Below, in pieces: positions 34,041 to 47,400 of a stretch of 64,000 bases of DNA. The number at the start of each line of letters is the position of its first letter. Positions within the stretch are counted from its first letter, which is position 1. The notes beneath the pieces were generated by a model, which was given only the letters and a program-made list of their open reading frames with translations, did not search any database and was not told where the DNA came from. This stretch comes from Chloroflexota bacterium (GTDB lineage: Bacteria > Chloroflexota > UBA11872 > UBA12225): positions 124,001 to 188,000 of the forward strand of contig JAUJOR010000001.1 in assembly GCA_030447525.1 (NCBI GenBank), given 5' to 3'. Both the position numbers and the translations under genes were made by a program.

Positions 34041-35306
34041 ATGCCTCTGCGCCCGGCTCGCTTGGGGGAGAGATCACGGCAGACGCTCCTGATCGCCCTC
34101 ACCACGGTTAGCACGCTCGTCGCCAGCATCCCGTTGCTGATGGCCTCATACCTCGTCGTGCTCACGATTGGGGCCGGCTTCGCCCGCCGGACCGGCCCGC
34201 CGCCGGGCCCGGCGCGACGTCGCTTCGCCGTGCTCGTCCCGGCGCACAACGAGGAGCTGCTGATCGGCCGGCTGTTGCAGAACCTGGCCCAGCTGGAGTA
34301 TCCCCCAGACAAGTACGACGTCCACGTCGTGGCGGACAACTGTACGGATGAGACGGCCTCCCGGGCGAGGGCGCTCGGCGCCAGTGTCCATGAACGCAGC
34401 GACGCAACGCAGCGCAGCAAAGGGCACGCCCTCCGCTGGCTCCTGCAGGAGCTGGGGGCCCTGCCCGCAGTGTACGACGCCTATGTGGTGCTGGACGCCG
34501 ACTCGATGGTAGATCGAAACTTCCTGCGCGCCATGGACGCGCGCCTGGAAGCCGGTAGCCAGGTTGTCCAGGCCTACTACTCGGTGCTCAATTCCCGGGC
34601 GTCGTCCCTGGCAGCCTTGCGCTTCGCCGCCCTGGCGGCGATCCACTACGTCCGCCCCCTGGGGCGGTCGGCGCTGGGCCTCTCCTGCGGCTTGAAGGGC
34701 AACGGGATGTGCTTCGCCGCCCCGGTGCTGGCGCGTCACTCCTGGAACTGGTTTGCCCTGGCCGAGGATGTTGAGTTCCACCTGGCCCTGGTGCGTGACG
34801 GGATCCGCGTGGACTTCGCCCCGGAGACTACCGTGCTGGCAGATATGCCGGTCTCCTTCCGGCAGGCCGCCAGCCAGAACGCCCGCTGGGAACGGGGCCG
34901 GCTGGAGCTGGTGCGGCGCCACGTCCCAGGACTGCTGGCCAGTGGCCTCGCCTCCCGCAGCGCCCTGCGTCTGGACGCCGCCGTCGAGCAAATCATCCCC
35001 CCCCTGTCGGTGCCCTTCGTCCTGGGCTGGCTGTCTCTGGGGGCCGGCGTGACCCTCAAGGCGCCGCTCCCGGCGGCGCTGGCCGGCCTCAGCCTCCTCG
35101 GCCAGGTGACGCACCTCCTGGCGGGCCTGGCCTTGGTCCGTGCCCCGCTGGGGGCCTACCTGGCGCTGGCCTATGCCCCCATCTACATCCTATGGAAGGT
35201 GTGGCTCTACGCCCGCGCCCTGGCGAGCGGTGGCAGCGCTCCCTGGGTGCGTACGGCCCGGGCGCCCCAGGCGCCCGTCCCCTCCTCCCACCACGGGAGC
35301 GAGTAG
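34041..35306 (+). CDS. Membrane-associated GT2 glycosyltransferase
   Basis: The product is 421 residues. A membrane helix lies at the N-terminus (LIALTTVSTLVASIPLLMAS) and a group of helices at the C-terminus (residues ~310-390). Between them lies a GT-A domain with AVLVPAHNEELLIGRLL, DVHVVADNCTDETASRA, AYVVLDADSMVDRNFL (DxD), FALAEDVEFHLALVRDG and the QxxRW motif as QNARWERGR. The QxxRW motif and the helices resemble processive or polyprenyl-linked GT2 enzymes. It follows rfbB by 15 bases and ends the operon that starts at 30820. Confidence 0.87.
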   Translation: MPLRPARLGERSRQTLLIALTTVSTLVASIPLLMASYLVVLTIGAGFARRTGPPPGPARRRFAVLVPAHNEELLIGRLLQNLAQLEYPPDKYDVHVVADNCTDETASRARALGASVHERSDATQRSKGHALRWLLQELGALPAVYDAYVVLDADSMVDRNFLRAMDARLEAGSQVVQAYYSVLNSRASSLAALRFAALAAIHYVRPLGRSALGLSCGLKGNGMCFAAPVLARHSWNWFALAEDVEFHLALVRDGIRVDFAPETTVLADMPVSFRQAASQNARWERGRLELVRRHVPGLLASGLASRSALRLDAAVEQIIPPLSVPFVLGWLSLGAGVTLKAPLPAALAGLSLLGQVTHLLAGLALVRAPLGAYLALAYAPIYILWKVWLYARALASGGSAPWVRTARAPQAPVPSSHHGSE

Positions 35307-35362
35307 CGGCGGGCCCAAGTCGGGCCCCGTCCCTGCGTCCCACCTCGCCCCGCCGGTGAGGG

Positions 35363-35932
35363 TCACACGTCCAGCGTGCGGATGATGCGGGCGGCCGGTC
35401 CGACGGCGATGCCCCCCGGCGGGACGTCCTTGGTCACGATCGCCCCGGCGCCGATGACGCTGTCGTGGCCGATGGTGACACCCTTGAGGATGATGGCTCG
35501 ACTCCCGATCCATACCCGGTCTTCGATGACCACAGGCTTCACCACCAGGCCGGCCCCAGGGAGGGCGTGCTGATCGGAATCCATAATGATGACGTCACGA
35601 GCGATCTTGCAGTTCCGACCGATGGTCACCGAGTGGGCCGCCACGATCTCGACGTTCCGGTTGAGGTACGTCCCGTTGCCAATGCGGATGGTCGCCCCGC
35701 GCCAGCATTCCAGATGCACACCGGGAAAGAAGCCGCAATTCTCGGCTTCGATCCGGCCACCATAGTTGTCCACCTGAGGGAGCGGCCAGCCCCGGCGAAC
35801 GACCAAGATTCCCGCTCGCTGGAAACGCCGACGGAGCCAGAGCCCCAGGAGGTGGTCGACCAGGCTGGGGCCGCGGATGCGCCGTGCAAGCTTGGTGAAT
35901 ACGCCGCGTAGCGTGGCGAGCTCGGTAGGCAT
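35363..35932 (-). CDS. Left-handed beta-helix (hexapeptide repeat) acetyltransferase
   Basis: The product is 189 residues. Hexapeptide repeats are visible throughout residues 60-180: IEAENCGFFPGVHLECWRGA, IRIGNGTYLNRNVEIVAAHS, and VTIGHDSVIGAGAIVTKDVP, with the MDSDQHA segment characteristic of NodL/LacA/maltose-type acetyltransferases. These trimeric cytoplasmic enzymes transfer acetyl from acetyl-CoA to a sugar hydroxyl or amine. The start is ATG 35932. It is in the same direction as the secreted protein upstream (35981) and converges with the GT2 at 34041. It probably O- or N-acetylates an EPS sugar. Confidence 0.88.
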   Translation of the reverse strand: MPTELATLRGVFTKLARRIRGPSLVDHLLGLWLRRRFQRAGILVVRRGWPLPQVDNYGGRIEAENCGFFPGVHLECWRGATIRIGNGTYLNRNVEIVAAHSVTIGRNCKIARDVIIMDSDQHALPGAGLVVKPVVIEDRVWIGSRAIILKGVTIGHDSVIGAGAIVTKDVPPGGIAVGPAARIIRTLDV

Positions 35933-35980
35933 GGCAGAGACGCCAGGCCACGCAGCGCGGACATCAGTGGACGTCTGGCG

Positions 35981-37834
35981 TCAGGCTTGCACCTGAAACT
36001 GCGCGACCTGCGGGTTCCAGGAGTATATCTGGCCCCCCCACCCAACCGAGAAGGCCCCCACCATAAACGTGTACCCCCCGCTGGCCGCTCCATCCGGTAC
36101 GGTCCAGGAAGCGGTGAACCTCCGGCGCTCGCCGGCGTTGAAGGTCTGGTCGTCGTGCCAGGTCTGGAAGACCTGCTGCCAGTCTGAATCGCGGTAGATC
36201 CTGAGGTCGATCAGGGCCTGAGTGGCCCCCCCGCTGACCACCTCGACGGTCACGGTGACCGTGTCTCCAGGGGAGGCGGTGGTGGGCGAAACGCTGCCGT
36301 TGGAGGTGAAGCTCGGCGCTGCCCCCGTCGTGGGGGTGGCCGTTTGGGTTGGCTGCGTCGTCCCCGTTTGCGTTGGCTGCGGCGTAGCCGTGGCCGCCGG
36401 GAGGGGCGTCGGCGTGGCCGTGGCCGGCCGGGCGGTGGGGACGGCGGTGCGTGTCGCAATGGCCGTGGGGGCGGTGGTGGCGGTAGCCGCCGGCAAGGGT
36501 ATATTGCCGTCGTTCAGGTCCCCCGAGGTGCTGCCCGGCGGCAGGGACATGGCCCCGGCGGCGTAGTAGGCTCTGGCTTTGTCGCGGAAGAAGCCCCCAT
36601 CGTCGTCGGCGTTGAGCGACCACCCGTTGTTGCCGTTGATCGGCTCGGGGTTGGTGACGCCGTCGCCGGCGGAGTCGCAGGGGCAGGTCGTCCCTCCGGC
36701 ACCCCGGCCAAACAGGAGGGCCACGACACCCGCTCGGACGTAGGCGTCCAGGTGGGCGCGAGATGGGTCGTCGAGCAGCCATTCCACCCGGTTGTCCTGG
36801 TAGTGGTTCCAGGTGTTGTCCATCGCCCGCATCTTGGTGTTGCCGAAAGGGATCTGCCACAGGGCGACGCGCTTCTGCGTCACGTTGACGAAGCGGGCCA
36901 GGTACCTGACGTGGCGCGCGAAGTCCCCCGCGTCCCACCAGGAGGCGCCGCCGTCGCCGTAGATGTGCTGCTTGAAAGCGGCGTCGCGGTCGCTGAACTC
37001 GCCGAAGGCAAGATCGAAGTTGGCGCCCAGGGAGCGGTAGAAGTGGCCGGATCGGGTTGCCAGGGCATCCACCTCGGCGTCGGACGGATTGCTGTACTGG
37101 ATGTCGTTGCCTGTGCCCCAGATGCTGAGGTGATAGGCAAGGACGACGTTGCGGGCGTAGGTGTCTCGCAGGGCCACGATCGCCCGGCCGAAGCCGGCTG
37201 CGGTGTCGGGAAGACCTGCCAGTTCCGGAAGACCGGTCGCGGCAACCTGGGCGGAAATGCTGCCGGCGTCGTCGCCGGAGGCGCTCTGTTGCAAGAAGCC
37301 CCACAGGTCCGGCTCGACGTGCACGACCACCGGCTGGTTGGGAAACTCGGCGGCACGCTGGAAGAGGAGCGTGAGGTCTCGGTAATAGGCGGTCATCGTG
37401 CCCGTATGCTGGAGATTGGTGAGGTTTGCGCTCCCCTCGCCGCTACTGCCCGGCGCCGACTGGGAGAGCATGTAATAGGTGAAGCTGGGGACGATCCCAT
37501 GGCGCACGGAGTCCTCGATCCAATAGGTGGCGAAGCGCCCATCCGGGTTCCAGTTGGCCCAGCCTCCCCCCGTGTTCACCCCACCGGCGAGGTAGGCATA
37601 GCGGAACCCATAGTCCATGTCGGCCTTCATGCTCGCGGCCCCACCCGCGCCATCGAAGATGCCGAGCTGCAGCGTCGACGGCCAGGGGGCAGGCAGCGGG
37701 GGCAGCGCCGTCGCCGTTTGAGCAGCGGCGGGAGTGGCCGTCTTGGCCACAACGCTGGCCAGTGGTACCAGCGTGCAGGCCGCGGCCAGTGCGACGCTTG
37801 CCACTCGGTGGCGGAGTCGAGCGAACATCGGCAT
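35981..37834 (-). CDS. Secreted glycoside-hydrolase-like protein with C-terminal beta domain
   Basis: The product is 617 residues. The signal peptide is VASVALAAACTLVPLASVVA. The main domain (~50-430) looks like a TIM barrel: LGIFDGAGGAASMKADMDYG, VVVHVEPDLWGFLQQS (a candidate catalytic Glu), LAYHLSIWGTGNDIQYSN, VALWQIPFGNTKM. A Thr/Ala/Pro-rich linker (residues ~450-510) leads to a beta-sandwich domain (about 100 residues: RIYRDSDWQQVFQTWHDDQT, then WTVPDGAASGGYTFMVGAFS) like that of 25523-27496. I do not know the catalytic family. Predicted extracellular polysaccharide-acting enzyme. A repeat box lies 28 bases upstream of the ATG. Confidence 0.83.
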   Translation of the reverse strand: MPMFARLRHRVASVALAAACTLVPLASVVAKTATPAAAQTATALPPLPAPWPSTLQLGIFDGAGGAASMKADMDYGFRYAYLAGGVNTGGGWANWNPDGRFATYWIEDSVRHGIVPSFTYYMLSQSAPGSSGEGSANLTNLQHTGTMTAYYRDLTLLFQRAAEFPNQPVVVHVEPDLWGFLQQSASGDDAGSISAQVAATGLPELAGLPDTAAGFGRAIVALRDTYARNVVLAYHLSIWGTGNDIQYSNPSDAEVDALATRSGHFYRSLGANFDLAFGEFSDRDAAFKQHIYGDGGASWWDAGDFARHVRYLARFVNVTQKRVALWQIPFGNTKMRAMDNTWNHYQDNRVEWLLDDPSRAHLDAYVRAGVVALLFGRGAGGTTCPCDSAGDGVTNPEPINGNNGWSLNADDDGGFFRDKARAYYAAGAMSLPPGSTSGDLNDGNIPLPAATATTAPTAIATRTAVPTARPATATPTPLPAATATPQPTQTGTTQPTQTATPTTGAAPSFTSNGSVSPTTASPGDTVTVTVEVVSGGATQALIDLRIYRDSDWQQVFQTWHDDQTFNAGERRRFTASWTVPDGAASGGYTFMVGAFSVGWGGQIYSWNPQVAQFQVQA

Positions 37835-37861
37835 GTGGTTCTATCTCCTGTGAGGGGCTAA

Positions 37862-37879
37862 GGTTGCGAAATGGTTACG
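37862..37879 (-). promoter_or_regulatory. 11-bp-period direct repeat box for the secreted enzyme
   Basis: On the minus strand CGTAACC (37879-37873) and CGCAACC (37868-37862) are spaced by 11 bases, 28 bases before the ATG at 37834. Confidence 0.45.
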
Positions 37880-37976
37880 GCCGTCAGAGCAGACAGAGCG
37901 TGGCAGAGAAGAAACAGCGGTTCAAGCCGGCAGGACCTTCGGGCCGGTCAACCGATGTGCGGTACCATGCCCCCCT

Positions 37977-38005
37977 CTCAACCATCACTCCCCGTCACGT
38001 AAACC
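37977..38005 (+). promoter_or_regulatory. 11-bp-period direct repeat box for the formyltransferase gene
   Basis: CTCAACC at 37977, CTCCCCG at 37988 and GTAAACC at 37999 follow the 11-base period, although the middle unit is weak. It lies 105 bases before the GTG at 38111. Confidence 0.45.
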
Positions 38006-38110
38006 GGTTTCGTGCATCCCCAGCCGCAGGGTAGAGCCGTTGACGTGGTGGTACGTGGCGCTGAGCTGTGCCGGCGCGCCAGACGAGGCTTCGGCCCAGG
38101 AGTGTCTTCA

Positions 38111-39079
38111 GTGGAACAGTCTGCCCCGCTCTCTGCCGTATTCCTCGGCCAGGGCACCCTGCTGGTGCGGTGCGCCGAGGTGTTCATCGGGGCCGGCCAT
38201 CACGTCGCCGCTGTCGTCTCGTCTGAGCCCCGCATCCAGGAGTGGGCGGCCGCTCACGCCATCCCGCACCTCACTCCGGAAGACGACCTCGCCGGCCGGT
38301 CATTCGACTACCTCTTCAGCGTGGTCAACATGCGCGTCGTCTCCAGGGACATCCTGGCCTTGCCCGGCCGCGGGGCGATCAACTTCCATGACGCCCTCCT
38401 GCCGAAGTACGCCGGGGCTCACGCCACTTCCTGGGCCATCCTGAACGGCGAGACGGCGCATGGCGTGACCTGGCACGAGATGACGGACCTGGTAGACGCC
38501 GGGCGGATCGTGAAACAGCGCCGGGTCAGCATCGCCGCCGACGAGACGGCGTTGAGCCTGAACGCCAAGTGCTACGAGGCCGGCATCGAGTCCTTCGCCG
38601 CGCTCACAGACGACCTCACCTCTGGCACGCTCACGCCTGCCGCCCCCGGCATCGAGGGACGTACCTACTTCCCGCTCTACAAGCGCCCACCGGCCGCGGC
38701 CGTCATCCGCTGGGAGCGTCCCGCCGCCGAGCTCTCGGCCCTGGCCCGCGCCCTGGACTTTGGTCCCTCGCCCAACCCGCTGGGCCTCCCGAAGATCGAT
38801 CTGCAGCCGGCCGGCGCCGTGCTGCTGGCACCCCGGATTGAGGCCCTGGTGTCGCCATCTCAGGCCACGCCGGGGACGGTGGTGCGCCTGGACGCCGGCG
38901 GATTGGTCGTCGCCAGCGGGACGACCGACGTCCGTCTCCCGGTGCTGATGACCATCGATGGCCAGGTCCTGACGCCGGGCGCGCTGACGGAGCGCTACGG
39001 CATGGAGGTCGGGACGCAGCTGGATCGGCCGGCGGTGCCGGACAGGCAACGCCTGTTCCAGGCCTGCGCCGCTGGCTGA
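38111..39079 (+). CDS. Formyltransferase associated with hybrid NRPS
   Basis: The product is about 322 residues. The formyltransferase catalytic motif is AINFHDALLPKYAGAHATSW (Asn and His) with the Asp in MTDLVDAGRIVKQ. C-terminal FMT-like domain follows (residues ~190-310). GTG 38111 has AGGAG about 9 bases upstream. From memory, the closest relatives of this sequence layout are the N-terminal formyltransferase domains of large NRPS proteins of the MupA/Atu3671 type, where the domain is fused to a partial C, A-LLM and PCP domain. Here it is a separate gene, 1.1 kb upstream of such an NRPS. It probably uses 10-formyl-tetrahydrofolate. Alternative: a sugar N-formyltransferase for a dTDP-amino sugar. 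Confidence 0.83.
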   Translation: MEQSAPLSAVFLGQGTLLVRCAEVFIGAGHHVAAVVSSEPRIQEWAAAHAIPHLTPEDDLAGRSFDYLFSVVNMRVVSRDILALPGRGAINFHDALLPKYAGAHATSWAILNGETAHGVTWHEMTDLVDAGRIVKQRRVSIAADETALSLNAKCYEAGIESFAALTDDLTSGTLTPAAPGIEGRTYFPLYKRPPAAAVIRWERPAAELSALARALDFGPSPNPLGLPKIDLQPAGAVLLAPRIEALVSPSQATPGTVVRLDAGGLVVASGTTDVRLPVLMTIDGQVLTPGALTERYGMEVGTQLDRPAVPDRQRLFQACAAG

Positions 39080-39214
39080 TCGGCGCAGGGGGTTCGGCCT
39101 CGGCCTGGCCCCTAGGCCTTGGTGCGTCGCACCCCCAACCACGCCCCGGCCGAGTCCCTTCCCGCTGCCGGCCGGGGCGGCGCCGTGGCCCATCGCTTGC
39201 GGGGAGGGGCTGTG

Positions 39215-39850
39215 ATGGCGTCCGGATCACCCTCTGACGCGGTACGGTTGACCGAAGATCAGATCGCCACCGCCGGCGAGGTCCTGGCGCGGGCCTTCGC
39301 CGCCGACCCGCTGCTCCACTACCTGATCCCAGACCAGTCCGAGCGCGGCCTTGTCCTCCCCCGCTACTACACCGCTCTGGTGCGCTACGGCTACCTGTAC
39401 GGCGAGGTCTACACCACGGTTGGCCGGGTGGAGGGTGTGGCCGTCTGGCTGCCACCGGGTGAGCCCAATGACCCGCTCGAGCGGGCCCGACGTCTGGCGC
39501 GATCGGGGCTGGACCAGGCACCGGACGTGCTTGGAACCGCCGCCTTTGGTCGCCTGGTAGCCGTTGTCGGCTGGCTGGAGCGCGCCCGGCGGGGCCACGT
39601 CCCTATGCCCCACTGGTATCTGAATCAGCTAGGAGTGGAGCCGGAGCGGCGAGGACAAGGGATCGCCAGCGCCTTGTTGCGCCCGGTGCTGGATCGGGCG
39701 GCGGGGGACGGAACTCCCTGCTACCTGGAGACGTTCGCCCCGGCCAACCTCCCCTTCTATCGCCGGCTGGGGTTCCACGTCTTTGACCCAGACGTTGAGC
39801 CGAGCAGCGGTTTGCCCTTCTGGGCCTGCCGGCGGCTTCCCCCGCCGTAA
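39215..39850 (+). CDS. GNAT-family N-acetyltransferase
   Basis: The product is about 211 residues. The GNAT motif A is WYLNQLGVEPERRGQGIASA (R-x-x-G-x-G/A), with a following FAPANLPFYRRLGFHVFD motif B. The start ATG 39215 has GGGGAGGGG upstream. It lies between the formyltransferase and the NRPS in the same direction. In related systems the formyltransferase and NRPS are one polypeptide, so this gene appears to interrupt an ancestral fusion. It could acetylate or tailor the product; acceptor unknown. Confidence 0.85.
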   Translation: MASGSPSDAVRLTEDQIATAGEVLARAFAADPLLHYLIPDQSERGLVLPRYYTALVRYGYLYGEVYTTVGRVEGVAVWLPPGEPNDPLERARRLARSGLDQAPDVLGTAAFGRLVAVVGWLERARRGHVPMPHWYLNQLGVEPERRGQGIASALLRPVLDRAAGDGTPCYLETFAPANLPFYRRLGFHVFDPDVEPSSGLPFWACRRLPPP

Positions 39851-39910
39851 TATCGCCCGCGGGGGAATTCCCTTCCCAGAAAGACGCCCTCCCAGTGGCC
39901 CGTCCAGGGG

Positions 39911-39962
39911 GGCACTCCAGGGGGGCACTCCAGGGGGGCACTCCAGGGGGGCACTCCAGGGG
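39911..39962 (+). repeat. Four perfect copies of a 13-bp tandem repeat
   Basis: The unit GGCACTCCAGGGG occurs four times without change from 39911 to 39962, preceded by a partial unit. It lies in the 367-base gap between the GNAT and NRPS genes, upstream of the repeat box at 40044. Confidence 0.9.
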
Positions 39963-40043
39963 GCCGGCCTACCTCAGCCGACGTCCGTGATGCCGTCCGA
40001 AACCGAGCGGCCAGGACGCGGTCGGCGAGCGGCGGGGGGGCCT

Positions 40044-40072
40044 CTCAACCGTTTCTCCACACTTGATGAACC
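40044..40072 (+). promoter_or_regulatory. 11-bp-period direct repeat box for the NRPS gene
   Basis: CTCAACC at 40044, CTCCACA at 40055 and ATGAACC at 40066 are spaced by 11 bases, 146 bases before the ATG at 40218. A GACAAT hexamer in an A/T-rich stretch at 40093 is a possible -10. Confidence 0.55.
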
Positions 40073-40217
40073 CTGTCCCCATCACCGAAAGCGACAATAT
40101 TCTCGTTCACTAAGTGTTGATGTTTCCGCCGCCGAGGGACGACGCCGTTGCTTGCACCGCAAACCGGCACGGGACGCCCGGCGTCCCGACCTCGGCGAAA
40201 GCGAGGGGCAAACGTTG

Positions 40218-44279
<4,062 letters not shown>

Positions 44280-44409
44280 CGAAAACGCTTGGAGGACCTT
44301 TGTAGCCGGAGTCTCGGCGCACCCAGAGGGGCCACGCCCAGGGGTGTGGTTGGGGACGCTGATAGGGCATGTCACAGGCAAAGCTGGCAGTGGGAACGAG
44401 AGGGCAGCG

Positions 44410-47400
44410 ATGACCGCAGGGTCGAGCGACATCGGCGCAACTGACATCGCCGTGATCGGCATGGCCGGGCGATTCCCCGGGGCGCGGGACACGGCGGAGT
44501 TCTGGCGGAACCTGAGAAACGGCGTGGAGTCCGTGACCCGTTTCACGGATGCGGAGCTGCGGGCCGCCGGCGTGGACGAGGCTATCCTGCGCGATCCGGC
44601 CTACGTCAAGTCCGGGGCGGTGCTCCCGGACATGGAGCTGTTCGACGCCGGGTTCTTCGGCTTCAGCCCCCGTGATGCAGCGGTGATGGACCCTCAGCAC
44701 CGCCACTTCCTGGAGTGCGCCTGGGAGGCCCTGGAGAACGCCGGTCATACCCCGGAGGCCTTTGGGGGGCCTATCGGCGTCTTCGCCGGGTCGGGGATGC
44801 ACGCCTATCTGATGTACAACCTGCTCACCAACCCGGCCCTGGTCAGCACCATGGGCATGTTCCTCCTACGGCACACTGGGAACGACAAAGACTTCCTGAC
44901 CACCCGGGCGTCCTACCTCTTAGACCTGCACGGGCCCAGCATCAACGTCCAGACCGCCTGCTCCACCTCCCTGGTCGCCATCCACGTGGCCTGCCAAAGC
45001 CTGCTCAATGGGGAGTGTGACATGGCCCTGGCCGGTGGGGTGACCATTGAGGTGCCCCACCGGCAGGGCTACCTCTATCAGGAGGGCGAGATCCTCTCGG
45101 CGGACGGGCATTGCCGGGCCTTCGACGCCCGCTCGCAAGGCACCATCTTCGGCAGCGGGGCCGGCGTCGTCGTCCTGCGCCGCCTGGAAGACGCCCTGGC
45201 CGCCGGGGATCACGTCCACGCCGTGATCAAGGGCTCGGCGGTCAACAACGACGGCTCGCGCAAGGCCGGCTATCTGGCGCCGAGCGTCGATGGCCAGGCC
45301 AAGGCCGTGGCTGAGGCCCTGGCCCTTTCGGGCGTCCCTGCCGAGACGATCAGCTACGTGGAGGCCCACGGGACAGGCACGCCGGTAGGCGACCCTATCG
45401 AGATCGCCGCGTTGACCCAGGCGTTCCGCACCCAGACCGAGGCCCAGGGCTTTTGCGGCATCGGCTCGGTCAAGTCCAACATTGGCCACCTGGACACGGC
45501 GGCCGGCGTGGCCAGCGTGATCAAGGTGGCCCTGGCCCTACAGCACGGGCAGCTCCCCCCCAGCCTGCACTTCGAGCAGCCCAACCCGGCCATCGACTTC
45601 GCCAGCAGCCCGTTCTACGTCAACCGCCGCCTGGCGGAGTGGAGGCCCCAGGGCGCCCCGCGGCGGGCCGGCGTCAACTCCCTGGGCGTGGGGGGCACCA
45701 ACGCCTTCGTCATCCTCGAGGAGCCCCCGGCCGCGCCCCCGGCCGATCCCGGGCGCCCGGCGGAGCTCCTCGTCCTCTCGGCCAAGTCTGAAGACGCCCT
45801 GGAAGCAGCCACCCAGAACCTGGCCCGCCACCTCCAGGAGCATCCAGAGGTAGACCTGGCCGATGTCGCCTATACGCTCCAGACGGGGCGCAAGGCCTTT
45901 CCCCACCGGCGAGTGCTGAGCGCGCCGGACGTGGCCGAGGCCGTGGCGCAGCTCGGCCGGCGCGACCCTAGGCGGGTGTTTACCCAGCGCTTGCCGTGGA
46001 TGGGGGGCAGTGAGCCCTCGGTGGTGTTCATGTTTCCCGGCGGGGCGGCGCAATACCCCAACATGGGACGCGGGCTGTACGAGACGGAGCCGGTCTACCG
46101 CGAGGCGGTGGACACCTGCCTGCGCCTGCTCGAGCCCTCCTGCGCGGTCGATCTCCGGGCCTTGATGTTCCCCGCGCCGGGGGATGAAGGGGCGGCTGCG
46201 CAGTCGCTGGAGAGTCCCTCGGCCGGGCTGCCGGCCATCTTCATCACCGAGTACGCCCTGGCCCGGCTGTGGCAGTCTTGGGGCGTCCAGCCGGCGGCCA
46301 TGACCGGCCACAGCCTCGGCGAGTACACCTGCGCCTGCCTCGCCGGGGTGATGTCCCTCCAAGATGCCCTCTCGCTCGTGGCCGCGCGGGGGGAGCTGTT
46401 CGAGCGCCTGCCGGCAGGGGTTATGGTCAGCGTCCGTCTGGCCGAGGCGGAGCTGCGCCCCCTCCTCGAGGGGGCGGAGTGGTCGGGCGAGGAGCCGGCG
46501 CCCGGAGGGGGGGAGGGGTCCAGGGGCCAGGACGCCAATCCTCACCGATCGACGGGACTCTCGCTGGCGGCCGTCAATGCCCCGCAGGCGTGCGTCGTCT
46601 CCGGACGCCCTGAGCCGGTGGCCGCCCTGGAGGGCATCCTGGACGCCAGGGGGATCGAGCACAGCCGCCTCAAGATTACCGTGGCCGCTCATTCCGAGCT
46701 GCTCGATCCGTTCCTGGAGGAGTTCGGCCGTCAAGTGGCCGCCCTGGAGCTGCACCCGCCGGCGATGCCCTGGATCAGCAATCTCACCGGCACCTGGATC
46801 ACACCGGAGCAGGCGGTAGACGCCGGCTACTGGGTGCGCCACCTGCGCGAGGCGGTGCGCTTTAGCGACGGGGTGCAGGAGCTCCTCAAGGACCCCCACC
46901 GGGTCTTCCTCGAGGTAGGCCCCGGGCAGACCCTCGGCTCGCTGGTGAAGCAGCACGCCGGCCCCGGTGGGGACATCGGCGGTGCCCTGCGAGCCGTGCT
47001 GGCCTCGACTCGCCACCCGCAGGCCGCCGATCCCGACGTCCAGTTCATCCTGACTACCCTGGGCCGCCTGTGGCTCGAGGGGCTGGCGGTGGATTGGTCG
47101 CTCCTGCTCGGCGGGCGCCGGCGGCGGCGTCTCCCGCTCCCCACGTACCCCTTCCAGCGCCAGCGCCACTGGATCGAGCCCGGGAAACTCCCCGCCGGCG
47201 CCGGCCCGGCCGCCCCTCCCGCAGCCCCGGCGGAGTCTCCAACGCCGGCGCTGACCAAGCTCCCCCAGCTGGCGGACTGGTTTTCTTGCCCTGTGTGGCG
47301 GGTCGCGCCGCCGGGAGCGGCACTCGAGGCCAGGCCGCCGGCAGCAAGCGGATCGCCCGGTGGGACGCCCCGCGCGCTCCCGGCGCCGCCGAGTCGCTGG

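Noticed and set aside
35981..37834. Exosortase substrate with C-terminal sorting signal
   Set aside because: The protein ends in a soluble beta strand (VAQFQVQA) without helix or basic tail; the same holds for the proteins at 25523 and 60090.
38111..39079. Housekeeping methionyl-tRNA formyltransferase (fmt)
   Set aside because: It is not beside def or other translation genes, it is next to an NRPS of the type that carries this domain, and the sequence blocks resemble those NRPS-linked domains.
39911..39962. CRISPR or iteron-type replication origin
   Set aside because: Only four contiguous 13-bp units, no spacers, no replication gene nearby.
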